Part shown: positions 1 to 9,053 of the stretch, in pieces | Position numbering within the stretch: the first letter of the stretch is position 1 | Layout: every line of letters starts with the position of its first letter | Source of the DNA: an uncultured Acidimicrobiaceae bacterium | GTDB taxonomy: Bacteria > Actinomycetota > Acidimicrobiia > Acidimicrobiales > Ilumatobacteraceae | Assembly: GCA_903929185.1 (NCBI GenBank) | Contig: CAIYTS010000068.1 | Span: 1-37,111 of the forward strand | DNA length: 37,111 nucleotides | Direction: 5' to 3' | Notes under the pieces: generated by a model | Seen by the model: only the letters and a program-made list of their open reading frames with translations | What the model was told of the DNA's origin: nothing | The model's database searches: none | Translations under genes and position numbers: made by a program

Positions 1-699
1 GCAAACACCTGTACAACCGTGTACTTACATCGGGCCCTGAGCCATCGAGCCCTCACAATCAGGCCGTCGATCGCCGTCATCATTCGCGCCGTGTTATGGC
101 TGTCAACGGGCATCAAGCCTAAGGAGTGGGTGGCGGTTCACCGAAAGCACCATGCATATACAGATATTGACGGCGACCCACACTCCCCTGTATTGCTCGG
201 ATGGAAGACGGTGCAAGCCAAAAACGTGGCTTTATATCGAGCGACCGTTCTGGACCCGTCCACTATTGATCGTTACGCGAAGGACTTGCCCGATGACCGT
301 TGGGACAAGGTGTTTTTTGGTCACAACAAAACTGGTCTGCTCTCAGGCATTGCAATTTTGATGATTGTTCTTGGTCCATGGACCGGACTTCTTGCCGCGT
401 TCATACATGCCAACGTGTATCTGGCGAGCAATGCCGCTGTCAACGCACTTGGCCATCATTTCGGTCGTCGGCCGTATGACAACAAAGCCACGAATCTTCA
501 ATGGTTGGCTTTCTTCACGATGGGCGAAGGATTACACAACAATCATCACGCAGCGCCGTCATCTCCACGTTTGTCCCATAGATGGTTTCAAGTTGATCCT
601 GGATGGTGGGTTATCAAAACTCTGACCACTCTGCGTTTAGCAACACTTCGTTTTTCAGATATTCGACTGACGGCATCTGCCAAGGCTTCGCTTCCGTAG
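1..699 (+). CDS. Fatty acid (acyl-CoA) desaturase, 5'-truncated by window edge
   Basis: Histidine boxes HRKHHAYTD and GEGLHNNHHAAP; frame stays open to base 1 (ANTCTTVYLHRALSHRAL). Confidence 0.85.
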   Translation, partial: ANTCTTVYLHRALSHRALTIRPSIAVIIRAVLWLSTGIKPKEWVAVHRKHHAYTDIDGDPHSPVLLGWKTVQAKNVALYRATVLDPSTIDRYAKDLPDDRWDKVFFGHNKTGLLSGIAILMIVLGPWTGLLAAFIHANVYLASNAAVNALGHHFGRRPYDNKATNLQWLAFFTMGEGLHNNHHAAPSSPRLSHRWFQVDPGWWVIKTLTTLRLATLRFSDIRLTASAKASLP

Positions 700-720
700 A
701 TTACGAACTACATTTTTAAC

Positions 721-1803
721 GTGTCGCGCGAAATCACTTGTCACCAATTCTTTGATGGCGATCAACTCCGTGGGCCTAGCCGACTGCTTGTCACCGATGA
801 AGGGCTCATCGAATCAATTGACAGTTTTGTTGGCTCTCCCGAGTTTGCCCTTGTGTGCCCGGGATTCGTCGATATTCAAATGAATGGTTTTGATGACGTT
901 CATGTGGCGAACGCATCGACGCAAGATCTACAACGGCTTGATCAAAATTTGCTCGCTAATGGCACAACGAGTTGGCTCGGAACAATTGTCACAGCCCCCC
1001 TCGACAAAATGTCTTTCTCATTGGATGTACTTCAAGAAGCGTTTCAGTCTGGACAGGTGCAGGGTTTTGCTGGGGTGCATGTCGAAGGACCTTTCCTCGG
1101 AGCTGCGCCTGGGGCTCACCCCGTGAAGCACATCATCGCGTGTGACATGCAGTGGATATCGCAATTAGTCCCTTCTGTCCGGCTCGTCACAGTTGCACCA
1201 GAACAAACTGGAGTGATTGCTGCAATCAGTGCTCTTCGCAAGCGCGACATCACAGTGTCGCTTGGTCACTCCCGTCCGACGAAGACTCAATATGAAGAGG
1301 CCGTGAATGCGGGGGCGTCAATGGTCACTCATCTCTTCAACGGGATGAGTGGTGTCCATCACCGCGAACCGGGTCTCGCTACATGGGCTCTCATAGATGA
1401 CCAAATGTCATGTGGTGTGATTGCAGACGGTGTTCATGTGGATACCGATGCCATACAGCTTGCATTTCGTGCCGCTGGAAATCGAATCTGTTTGGTGTCT
1501 GATTCGGTGTCCTGGAAAACATCCGCCGGCCCTCGACCCGGAGTGGAGATACGAAATGGCGCGCCACGGTTGCCAGATGACACTTTGGCAGGCTCGTGTA
1601 CGCCACTTGGTGAGTGCTTGCAGCGAGTAGTGCGAGATTGTGGCGTACCTCTTCAGACAGCACTCGCGAGTGCGACATCTATCCCAGCAGATCTGGTCGG
1701 TCTAACACAGGTCGGGCGAATCCGTTCTGGTCAAAAAGCCGATCTTCTCGCTCTCGATTCTGATCTTTCCGTTCTCAAAGCCTGGCGCCGATTACCATCA
1801 TGA
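721..1803 (+). CDS. nagA: N-acetylglucosamine-6-phosphate deacetylase
   Basis: HVEGPFLG, SLGHSRPT, THLFNGMSGVHHREPG and IADGVHVD motifs; GTG start. Confidence 0.88.
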   Translation: MSREITCHQFFDGDQLRGPSRLLVTDEGLIESIDSFVGSPEFALVCPGFVDIQMNGFDDVHVANASTQDLQRLDQNLLANGTTSWLGTIVTAPLDKMSFSLDVLQEAFQSGQVQGFAGVHVEGPFLGAAPGAHPVKHIIACDMQWISQLVPSVRLVTVAPEQTGVIAAISALRKRDITVSLGHSRPTKTQYEEAVNAGASMVTHLFNGMSGVHHREPGLATWALIDDQMSCGVIADGVHVDTDAIQLAFRAAGNRICLVSDSVSWKTSAGPRPGVEIRNGAPRLPDDTLAGSCTPLGECLQRVVRDCGVPLQTALASATSIPADLVGLTQVGRIRSGQKADLLALDSDLSVLKAWRRLPS

Positions 1804-1804
1804 G

Positions 1805-3760
1805 GTGCCTACACAATTGAGCCCCGAACAAGACGCCCTCGCAATTTCGATTATTCGAGGAATTGCGATGGATGCCCCACTAGCTGCCAACAGCGGTCAT
1901 CAAGGAACTGCCATGTCGCTAGCGCCACTTGCACATGTTCTGTACAGCCGAATTTTGAAGCACGATCCGACGTCACCAGACTTCATCGATCGTGACCGCT
2001 TGATTCTTTCAAACGGACATGCGTCGATCCTGCAGTACGCAATGTTGTTTCTATCCGGATACGGATTGGAAATGTCAGATCTCAAATTGTTCCGTCAATG
2101 GAACTCAGCTACTCCAGGTCACCCAGAAGTTGGACACACTGCTGGCGTCGAAGTGACAACTGGTCCACTCGGGCAGGGCTTTGCAAATGCGGTGGGCATG
2201 GCGATTGCTGAATCACATCTTCGTGAGGTGCACGGCAAAGACGCTGTCGATCACCACACATATGTCATTGCTGGCGATGGTTGCCTTATGGAGGGCATCA
2301 GTCACGAAGCCGCTTCACTAGCCGGTCACTTGAAACTTGACCATTTGGTCTGCATCTTTGATGACAACAAAATCACCATTGACGGCAGCACAGCATTGAC
2401 ATGCAGTGATGATGCGCCAGCACGGTTCCGTGCATACGGCTGGAACGTCGTCGAAGCGGGCGAGATTGCTGACGACTGCGACGCACTGGAAAAAGTTCTA
2501 CTCACGGCTCGTAATCACGAAGGTGCACCGACTCTGGTTGTGCTTCGTTCTCATATCGGTTTTCCTTCGCCTGATCTCACGGACAAACACGAAGCTCACG
2601 GCAATCCGTTCACGGCTCCTCTTGTCAGTGCAACGAAAAAGGTCATGGGAATTCCCGACGAACCGTTTTATGCTCCCGATGCATTCGTCGCTGAATATCG
2701 CACACATTGTCGTGAACGCGGACAGGCCGCTCATTCAGAGTGGAAGAAGCGCACACAGTCGAGTAGTTCTTCCTACACCCCATCGACATTCGGTGTTGCT
2801 ACGAAAGAACAGATTTCATCTGTGCTTCCCGTGTTTCCGTCGGACACTAAATTGGCGACACGTCAAGCATTTCAAAAAGTTCTTGAGGCAACTGGTTCAG
2901 CGATGCCATTCGTGCTTGCTGGTGCAGCTGACCTCACCGGAAATACCGGTGCAAAACTCTCAGAGACAAGTGCATATTCGTCAGACAATCGTGGCGGCAA
3001 GCAGATCTATTACGGAATTCGTGAACATGCAATGGGAGCTGCAATGGTTGGCATGGCGTTACATGGCGGCGTACTTCCTGTCGGCGGAACTTTCTTTGTT
3101 TTTGCTGACTACATGCGACCAGCTATTCGACTAGCGGCACTCTCTCGCGCTCGCGTTGTGTTTGTGTTCAGTCACGATTCTGTAGGAGTCGGCGAAGATG
3201 GCCCTACCCACCAACCAGTGGAACAGTTGGCGTCACTACGCGCGATCCCCGGATTACAAGTAATCCGCCCAGCCGACGCAAACGAAACGGCGCAGGCATG
3301 GCTCATCGCCGCTACACATGACGGCCCCACTGCACTCATACTTTCTCGTCAGACAGTGGTTGCACTCACAGATGGTTCTGCGGTCACAAGTGGAGCAAAA
3401 GTGCTTGTTTCAACTCCGACACCACAAGCTGTGATCATCGGTACCGGAAGCGAACTGTCTGTAGCAGTTGATGCTGCACAATTGCTTGGTAAAGAAGGAA
3501 TCAACGTCAATGTAGTGACAATGCCTTCGTGGGAACGTTTCGCTTCATTGTCGGCATCGCGTCAAGAAGAAATTCTTCCTCGATCACTTCCTCGAATCAG
3601 CGTGGAAGCGGGAACAACTTTTGGTTGGGCCGCATACGCCACGGACAGCGTTGGTATTGATCGTTTTGGCGCCAGTGCTCCAGGCAATGTTGTCATGGCT
3701 GAATTGGGAATAACAGCAACTCACGTAGCTGAAGTGACACGAAATGCGATTGCTCGATGA
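1805..3760 (+). CDS. tkt: Transketolase
   Basis: ThDP-binding GDGCLMEGISHEA, HPEVGHTAGVEVTTGPLGQG, SHDSVGVGEDGPTHQP; 651 aa. Confidence 0.95.
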   Translation: MPTQLSPEQDALAISIIRGIAMDAPLAANSGHQGTAMSLAPLAHVLYSRILKHDPTSPDFIDRDRLILSNGHASILQYAMLFLSGYGLEMSDLKLFRQWNSATPGHPEVGHTAGVEVTTGPLGQGFANAVGMAIAESHLREVHGKDAVDHHTYVIAGDGCLMEGISHEAASLAGHLKLDHLVCIFDDNKITIDGSTALTCSDDAPARFRAYGWNVVEAGEIADDCDALEKVLLTARNHEGAPTLVVLRSHIGFPSPDLTDKHEAHGNPFTAPLVSATKKVMGIPDEPFYAPDAFVAEYRTHCRERGQAAHSEWKKRTQSSSSSYTPSTFGVATKEQISSVLPVFPSDTKLATRQAFQKVLEATGSAMPFVLAGAADLTGNTGAKLSETSAYSSDNRGGKQIYYGIREHAMGAAMVGMALHGGVLPVGGTFFVFADYMRPAIRLAALSRARVVFVFSHDSVGVGEDGPTHQPVEQLASLRAIPGLQVIRPADANETAQAWLIAATHDGPTALILSRQTVVALTDGSAVTSGAKVLVSTPTPQAVIIGTGSELSVAVDAAQLLGKEGINVNVVTMPSWERFASLSASRQEEILPRSLPRISVEAGTTFGWAAYATDSVGIDRFGASAPGNVVMAELGITATHVAEVTRNAIAR

Positions 3761-4860
3761 GTGACTCTCTCAAGAGACTCTCTTCAGAACAGGGACAAAG
3801 TCCCTGGTTAGATAATTTGCAACGCGGTTACCTCACTTCCGGCACTCTCACCTCCCTAGTAGAACGGGGCGTTCGAGGACTGACATCGAACCCAACGATC
3901 TTCCAGAAGGCGATTCAAGGCAGTGCAGATTACGACGAGCAATTCACCAGTGAAATACGCAAAGGGTCCACTGCGCGAGAGGCCTACTGGGAACTAGTTC
4001 TTCAAGATATTCATGGTGCACTTGATGTGTTTGCGCCTTTGTACTCCCAATCAGGAGGTTCTGACGGCTTTGTCAGTGTTGAAGTGGATCCATCCCTCGC
4101 GCATGACGCTGCCGGAACGTTGTCGGCGGCGCGCCTTCTACATGAACGCATCTCTCGTCCCAATGTGATGATCAAGATTCCTGCAACACAGCAAGGTCTT
4201 CCAGCAATTCGGGAAATGATCGCAGAAGGAAGAAATGTCAATGTCACCTTGATCTTCAGTCTTTCGCGTTATCAAGAAGTCATGGATGCGTATATCGACG
4301 GACTTGAACAGCGAATGGCTTCAGGGTCGCCCGTGTCCAATATTGCAAGCGTTGCTAGCTTCTTCATTAGTCGCGTTGATAACGAGATCGATAAACGTCT
4401 CGACCAACTCGGCACACCAGGCGCCCTGGCCTTACGTGGGACTGCAGCTGTCAACCAAGCTCGTCTCGCCTATGCCGCTTTCCAAAAGACATTCAGTGGT
4501 CCACGTTGGGATGCTCTTGCCAAAGCAGGCGCATCTGTTCAGCGACCATTGTGGGCATCAACGTCTACGAAGAATCCCTCCTATCCCGACACGATGTACG
4601 TAGACGAACTAATCGGCCCAGACACTGTTAACACGCTGCCTGACGCAACGTTGGAGGCTTTCTCGCAACGAGGCACAGTATCGAGAACGATTGATTCAAA
4701 CATTGGTATCAGCCGACGCCAATGGGCTGAATTGGCGATGAACGCGATCGATGTTGATGAGGTCGCCGCGCAATTGGAAGCTGAAGGCGTTGCTTCGTTT
4801 ATCAAGAGTTTTGATGAACTAATTGGCGTGCTCGAAGATAAAGCAGCAGGAATTTCGTAG
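3757..4860 (+). CDS. tal: Transaldolase
   Basis: GVRGLTSNPTIFQKAI, NVMIKIPATQQGLPAI, NVNVTLIFSLSRY, LWASTSTKNPSYPDTMY; ATGA overlap with tkt stop. Confidence 0.95.
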   Translation: MSDSLKRLSSEQGQSPWLDNLQRGYLTSGTLTSLVERGVRGLTSNPTIFQKAIQGSADYDEQFTSEIRKGSTAREAYWELVLQDIHGALDVFAPLYSQSGGSDGFVSVEVDPSLAHDAAGTLSAARLLHERISRPNVMIKIPATQQGLPAIREMIAEGRNVNVTLIFSLSRYQEVMDAYIDGLEQRMASGSPVSNIASVASFFISRVDNEIDKRLDQLGTPGALALRGTAAVNQARLAYAAFQKTFSGPRWDALAKAGASVQRPLWASTSTKNPSYPDTMYVDELIGPDTVNTLPDATLEAFSQRGTVSRTIDSNIGISRRQWAELAMNAIDVDEVAAQLEAEGVASFIKSFDELIGVLEDKAAGIS

Positions 4861-4864
4861 CGCA

Positions 4865-5890
4865 GTGACCATCTCGCCGAACACACGCAAAGCGATCAAT
4901 GATCTGCTTGAGAGTTTCGAGAGTATTCAACGTTCATCATCAGACGTACGACAGTTGAATCGTTTTATTACAACTGTCACCGAACTTGTAAGAGGTCCGT
5001 CCTCTTCTTTAGATATCAAAATCGCAAGTTCTGCGATAGAAGAGATGAGTCGCGCATTTACAATGTTCGCTCCCTACAGAGATGTTCGCAAAGTGTCGAT
5101 ATTTGGCTCAGCTCGCACTACGGCGGATAGTCCTATCTATGCGTTGACGTCAGCTACTGCAAAGGCGTTGGCTGAACATAATTTCATGGTTGTTACCGGC
5201 GCTGGTCCTGGGATTATGGAAGCTGGCATGGTTGGTGCTGGTAGGGAGAACTCAATTGGTGTCTCCATTCGACTCCCCTTCGAAACGGGTGCTAACTCTG
5301 TTATTGCGGGAGATGACAAATACGTCAGTATGCGCTACTTCTTCACTCGCAAACTGATGTTGGTGAAAGAGTCACATGCCTTCCTCTGTATGCCTGGTGG
5401 TTTCGGAACCCTCGATGAGACATTTGAGTTACTGACATTGGCTCAGACTGCGAAATCAGTTCCAGTGCCCATTGTTTTCCTTGAGGTTCCTGGGCATCCA
5501 TTCTGGACCCCACTCATGAAGGCGATGGAGCCGTTGCTGCTCGATCACGGCTTAATCTCGGCATCTGACACGTCGTTGTACACGATTACCGACAACATTG
5601 AAGATGCAGTCAATGAGATTACGAACTTCTACTCCAATTACCATTCCATTCGGTTTGTGAATGATGTGCTGTACATCAGACTGCAACGTTCTGTGCCAAC
5701 AGAACGCTTCTCAGAAATTGCTCGTCGTTGTGCTGCGCTGGCCTCAGACGGAGTGATCGAACAAACAACTGCTACGGCTGAAGAAATTCATGACAACGAT
5801 GTGCCTGAGATGCCGCGTGTGAGCCTGAAATACGCGGCTAAAGGTTTTGCTGATCTGCGCGAACTGATCGACGCTCTCAACAAGTTCTAA
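4865..5890 (+). CDS. LOG-family Rossmann-fold protein (TIGR00730-like)
   Basis: VSIFGSARTT, VVTGAGPGIMEAGMVGAG, CMPGGFGTLDETFELLT motifs; GTG start at 4865 preferred over the upstream start in the ORF track. Confidence 0.88.
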   Translation: MTISPNTRKAINDLLESFESIQRSSSDVRQLNRFITTVTELVRGPSSSLDIKIASSAIEEMSRAFTMFAPYRDVRKVSIFGSARTTADSPIYALTSATAKALAEHNFMVVTGAGPGIMEAGMVGAGRENSIGVSIRLPFETGANSVIAGDDKYVSMRYFFTRKLMLVKESHAFLCMPGGFGTLDETFELLTLAQTAKSVPVPIVFLEVPGHPFWTPLMKAMEPLLLDHGLISASDTSLYTITDNIEDAVNEITNFYSNYHSIRFVNDVLYIRLQRSVPTERFSEIARRCAALASDGVIEQTTATAEEIHDNDVPEMPRVSLKYAAKGFADLRELIDALNKF

Positions 5891-6072
5891 ACAGCGCGAA
5901 GGATGTACAGGGCTTTATCGACTGCGCGTCGTGCTTGAGATACCTTTTTCTCAAGCGCTGGCCGCTCTTTTTCACCACTGCGGATCGCTTCAGTTATCAG
6001 TGACATCGCTGCATCATTCAGTGCTTCACTAGCTCGCTCAAGGTCAGAAATTATGTCTTCTATGTCACTCAT
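5887..6072 (-). CDS. Small hypothetical protein (61 aa, predicted coiled/helical)
   Basis: Complete small ORF with SD-like AAAGGG upstream of ATG; fills the gap to the flanking gene; Glu/Arg/Ala-rich. Confidence 0.6.
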   Translation of the reverse strand: MSDIEDIISDLERASEALNDAAMSLITEAIRSGEKERPALEKKVSQARRAVDKALYILRAV

Positions 6073-6166
6073 CGTGGTGCCCTTTCAGATGACTGTTAGA
6101 TGAATACTGTGCCACAAGCATGGCGGTGCGTGCGGAGAGGGTGCCTATGGCGTAGCGTTACTCCTT

Positions 6167-6895
6167 GTGCTTAGAGAAGACCAACCCCACGAATGGATCA
6201 GTTTCGAAGATCCTGATGAAATGCGAACATGGATGCTTGACGCAACATTCTTGCGTTCTAGTTACAAATGCATATACGGACAAGGTTGCCAAGGAATTCT
6301 TGACGACGCTTCTCCAGAACTCATGCATGGTTGCTGTTCTTTCGGAGCCCATTTTCTCGATGAAAAAGATTTTAAGAACGTCACCAAATATGTAAAACGG
6401 CTCAAGGGTCGTCATTGGAAGAACAAAGACAAGGCCAAAGACAAGGGTTGGTATGTCACCGAAAAAGACGGTGAGAAAAAGACTCGCGTTGTAAACGGCG
6501 CTTGCATATTCCACAACCCGCCAGGCTTTGAAGGCGGAACGGGATGTGCATTTCATATCGCAGCTGTGGAAGCCGATGAGCGCCATATGGACTGGAAACC
6601 CGACGTGTGCTGGCAGGTGCCCATTCGTCTTGAGGAACACATCGAGGACGGCGGTTACGTTGTTTCAACCATTCGTGAGTGGAAACGCCGCGACTGGGGC
6701 GAAGGCGGAGACGACTTTCATTGGTGGTGCACCGAATCCTCTGACGCTTTCGTAGGCAAAGATCCGACGTATACGTTCTTTACTGACGAGCTCACAGAGA
6801 TCATGGGCAAGAAGGCATATGCAATCTTGGTGAAGATGCTCTCTGCTCCGGTCGGAGTTCCGCTACCCCACCCTGCTCTTCGCAAGAAGGACTAA
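6167..6895 (+). CDS. Conserved Cys-rich protein of unknown function, putative metal-binding
   Basis: Eight Cys in patterned positions: YKCIYGQGCQGIL, HGCCSFGAHF, ACIFHNPPGFEGGTGCAFH, DVCWQVP, WWCTES. Confidence 0.75.
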   Translation: MLREDQPHEWISFEDPDEMRTWMLDATFLRSSYKCIYGQGCQGILDDASPELMHGCCSFGAHFLDEKDFKNVTKYVKRLKGRHWKNKDKAKDKGWYVTEKDGEKKTRVVNGACIFHNPPGFEGGTGCAFHIAAVEADERHMDWKPDVCWQVPIRLEEHIEDGGYVVSTIREWKRRDWGEGGDDFHWWCTESSDAFVGKDPTYTFFTDELTEIMGKKAYAILVKMLSAPVGVPLPHPALRKKD

Positions 6896-6902
6896 TTCAG
6901 AG

Positions 6903-6922
6903 AGGGCTAGTTAGCCCTTTTT
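6903..6922 (+). terminator. Intrinsic terminator of the Cys-rich gene, overlapping the typA 3' end
   Basis: AGGGCT-AGTT-AGCCCT perfect 6-bp stem followed by TTTTT. Confidence 0.75.
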
Positions 6923-8734
6923 CGTAGATTTGCGGCGCTCTTCAATGCTGAGCCCGCGCTTACGAATACGGATGCTCTTCGGTGTGACTTCGACAAGCTC
7001 GTCATCACCAATCCATTCGATAGCTGTTTCCAGAGTGTGATCAACAGGTGCAGCAAGCTTCGGACCATCATCATGGCTGTGCGTACGAATGTTGGTCTTT
7101 TCTTTGGCGCGTACTGCGTTCACAACCATCTCTTCGCCACGTGCGGCTTCTCCGATGACCATTCCTTCATACACTTCAACGCCAGGCGCTACGAAGAGTT
7201 CTCCACGTAATTGCAAGTTGTCTAGTGCGTACCCAGTTGTTGAACCGATTCGGTCAGCAATCATGGCCCCGCCCAAACGATGTGGAAGCTCGCCTACCCA
7301 CGGGGTCCAGCCCGCGTGAGTCTGGTGGAGCAAAGCTGTTCCGCGAGTGCTCGACATCAACATTGATCGGAAACCGATAAGGCCACGTGACGGAGCTTCG
7401 AAGGACACGATGGTGCGCCCTGGATCTCCGGGACGTAGGTCTGTTACTCGACCTTTACGAGGTGCAAGACCCTGAGTAATGGTGCCGACATGCTCGTCTG
7501 GCACGTCACAGGTACCTGCTTCAAGAGGCTCATGACGTTTGCCGTTGATCTCTTTAGTGATTACTTCAGGTCGACCAACTTGAAGTTCGAAACCTTCACG
7601 GCGCATGTTCTCAATAAGAACTGCCAATTGAAGTTCTCCTCGACCGGCAACGCTGGTGACGTCAGGAGAGTCAGTGTCAGCAATCTTGATTGAGACGTTT
7701 CCAAGAATTTCTTTTTGCAAACGATCGCGTAAGTGGCGACTAGTAACAAACTTGCCTTCGCGACCTGCATACGGCGAAGTATTTACGCCGAAGGCCATAC
7801 GAATAACTGGTTCATCAACTTCAAGGCGAGGCAATGGTGTCGTTACGGTGATCGCCGAAATGGTGTCACCCACTTCAACTTCAGGAATTCCTGCGAGAAC
7901 GAAAAGGTCTCCGGCCGAAATGGATTCAACTTCAGTTCTGCCGACTCCGTCGAAAACACTGAGTTGAGCAATACGACGCTTGAGCGGATTGCCATCAGTA
8001 TCTTTGCCCCACAAGGCAACGGTCTCGCCTTTTTTCATGACACCACTGTGAACGCGACCGATAGCAAGACGACCAAGATATTCAGACGCATCAAGGTTGG
8101 TGACTAGCGCTGCTAGTGGTGCAGTTGGGTCGCCAGTTGGCGCCGGAACTGTTGACAAGATGGTGTCCAGAAGGCAAGACAGGTCAGCATCTGCTGCAGG
8201 CATTCCGATTCCCATCATCGCGCGACCTTCACGGGCCACAGCAGAAATAACGGGGAACGACAACTGATCATCTGAGCTCGCAAGGTCAAGGAACAATTGT
8301 TCAACTTCAACGAGCACTTCTTCTGGACGCGCGTCTCCACGGTCAACTTTGTTGATGACGAGGATTACGGGAAGACCAAGGCCAAGTGCCTTTGACAGCA
8401 CATAGCGAGTTTGAGGAAGTGGACCTTCTGCTGCATCCACCAAAAGAACGATTCCGTCGACCAGAGCTAATGCTCGTTCAACTTCTCCACCAAAGTCAGC
8501 GTGACCTGGTGTATCAACGATGTTGATCAGGGTGCTTCCGTAATTGATTCGGGCGGCCTTGGCGAGAATGGTGATTCCACGCTCACGCTCTTGGTCGTCT
8601 GAGTCCATGATTCGGTCAATAACGGCTGCATGGGAGGCAAAAGCACCTGTCGACCTCAAAAGAGTATCTACAAGAGTGGTTTTGCCGTGGTCGACGTGCG
8701 CCACTAGGGCAACATTGCGTAAGGAGTTTGTCAT
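6911..8734 (-). CDS. typA: Translational GTPase TypA/BipA
   Basis: AHVDHGKTTLVDTLL, DTPGHADFGGEVERAL, NKVDR, C-terminal RSIRIRKRGLSIEERRK-like tail; 607 aa. Confidence 0.96.
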   Translation of the reverse strand: MTNSLRNVALVAHVDHGKTTLVDTLLRSTGAFASHAAVIDRIMDSDDQERERGITILAKAARINYGSTLINIVDTPGHADFGGEVERALALVDGIVLLVDAAEGPLPQTRYVLSKALGLGLPVILVINKVDRGDARPEEVLVEVEQLFLDLASSDDQLSFPVISAVAREGRAMMGIGMPAADADLSCLLDTILSTVPAPTGDPTAPLAALVTNLDASEYLGRLAIGRVHSGVMKKGETVALWGKDTDGNPLKRRIAQLSVFDGVGRTEVESISAGDLFVLAGIPEVEVGDTISAITVTTPLPRLEVDEPVIRMAFGVNTSPYAGREGKFVTSRHLRDRLQKEILGNVSIKIADTDSPDVTSVAGRGELQLAVLIENMRREGFELQVGRPEVITKEINGKRHEPLEAGTCDVPDEHVGTITQGLAPRKGRVTDLRPGDPGRTIVSFEAPSRGLIGFRSMLMSSTRGTALLHQTHAGWTPWVGELPHRLGGAMIADRIGSTTGYALDNLQLRGELFVAPGVEVYEGMVIGEAARGEEMVVNAVRAKEKTNIRTHSHDDGPKLAAPVDHTLETAIEWIGDDELVEVTPKSIRIRKRGLSIEERRKSTKKG

Positions 8735-8767
8735 GGGGGTATTTCGTTTTCTGTCCGGCTATCCGGA

Positions 8768-8962
8768 TTAATCGATGTCGTCTTCGGATTCGTCTTCGTC
8801 TTCGTCGAAGCGCACCCCGTAGCGCTCGGCAATGGCTGCATACTCATCATCATCGGTAGCACTCACTCGTGGTGAGTCACCAAGACCTAGGTCTGCAGCA
8901 CTGGGGCCTGCTTGCTTCAATTTCCGCGCTTCTTCAAACCGGCGATGTCGACCTTTTTTCAT
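8768..8962 (-). CDS. Small hypothetical protein with acidic C-terminus (64 aa)
   Basis: Complete ORF, basic N-terminus and DEDEDESEDDID tail; SD-like GGAGA upstream of ATG; co-oriented with typA. Confidence 0.65.
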   Translation of the reverse strand: MKKGRHRRFEEARKLKQAGPSAADLGLGDSPRVSATDDDEYAAIAERYGVRFDEDEDESEDDID

Positions 8963-9053
8963 GGTCGGTCTCCGAACATTTCATTGGCATAAATGCCTAC
9001 TGGACAACCGAAACGAGTGTACAGGTCGGTGAGACAAAAAGATGACCTTTGCC

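Noticed and set aside
2406-3134. 242-aa alternate-frame ORF inside tkt
   Set aside because: Lies fully within a clear transketolase; composition is unlike a real protein and no motif is seen.
8754-8767. Terminator between the acidic mini-protein gene and typA
   Set aside because: Stem of only 5 bp and no U-tract; discussed only as a possible leader structure.
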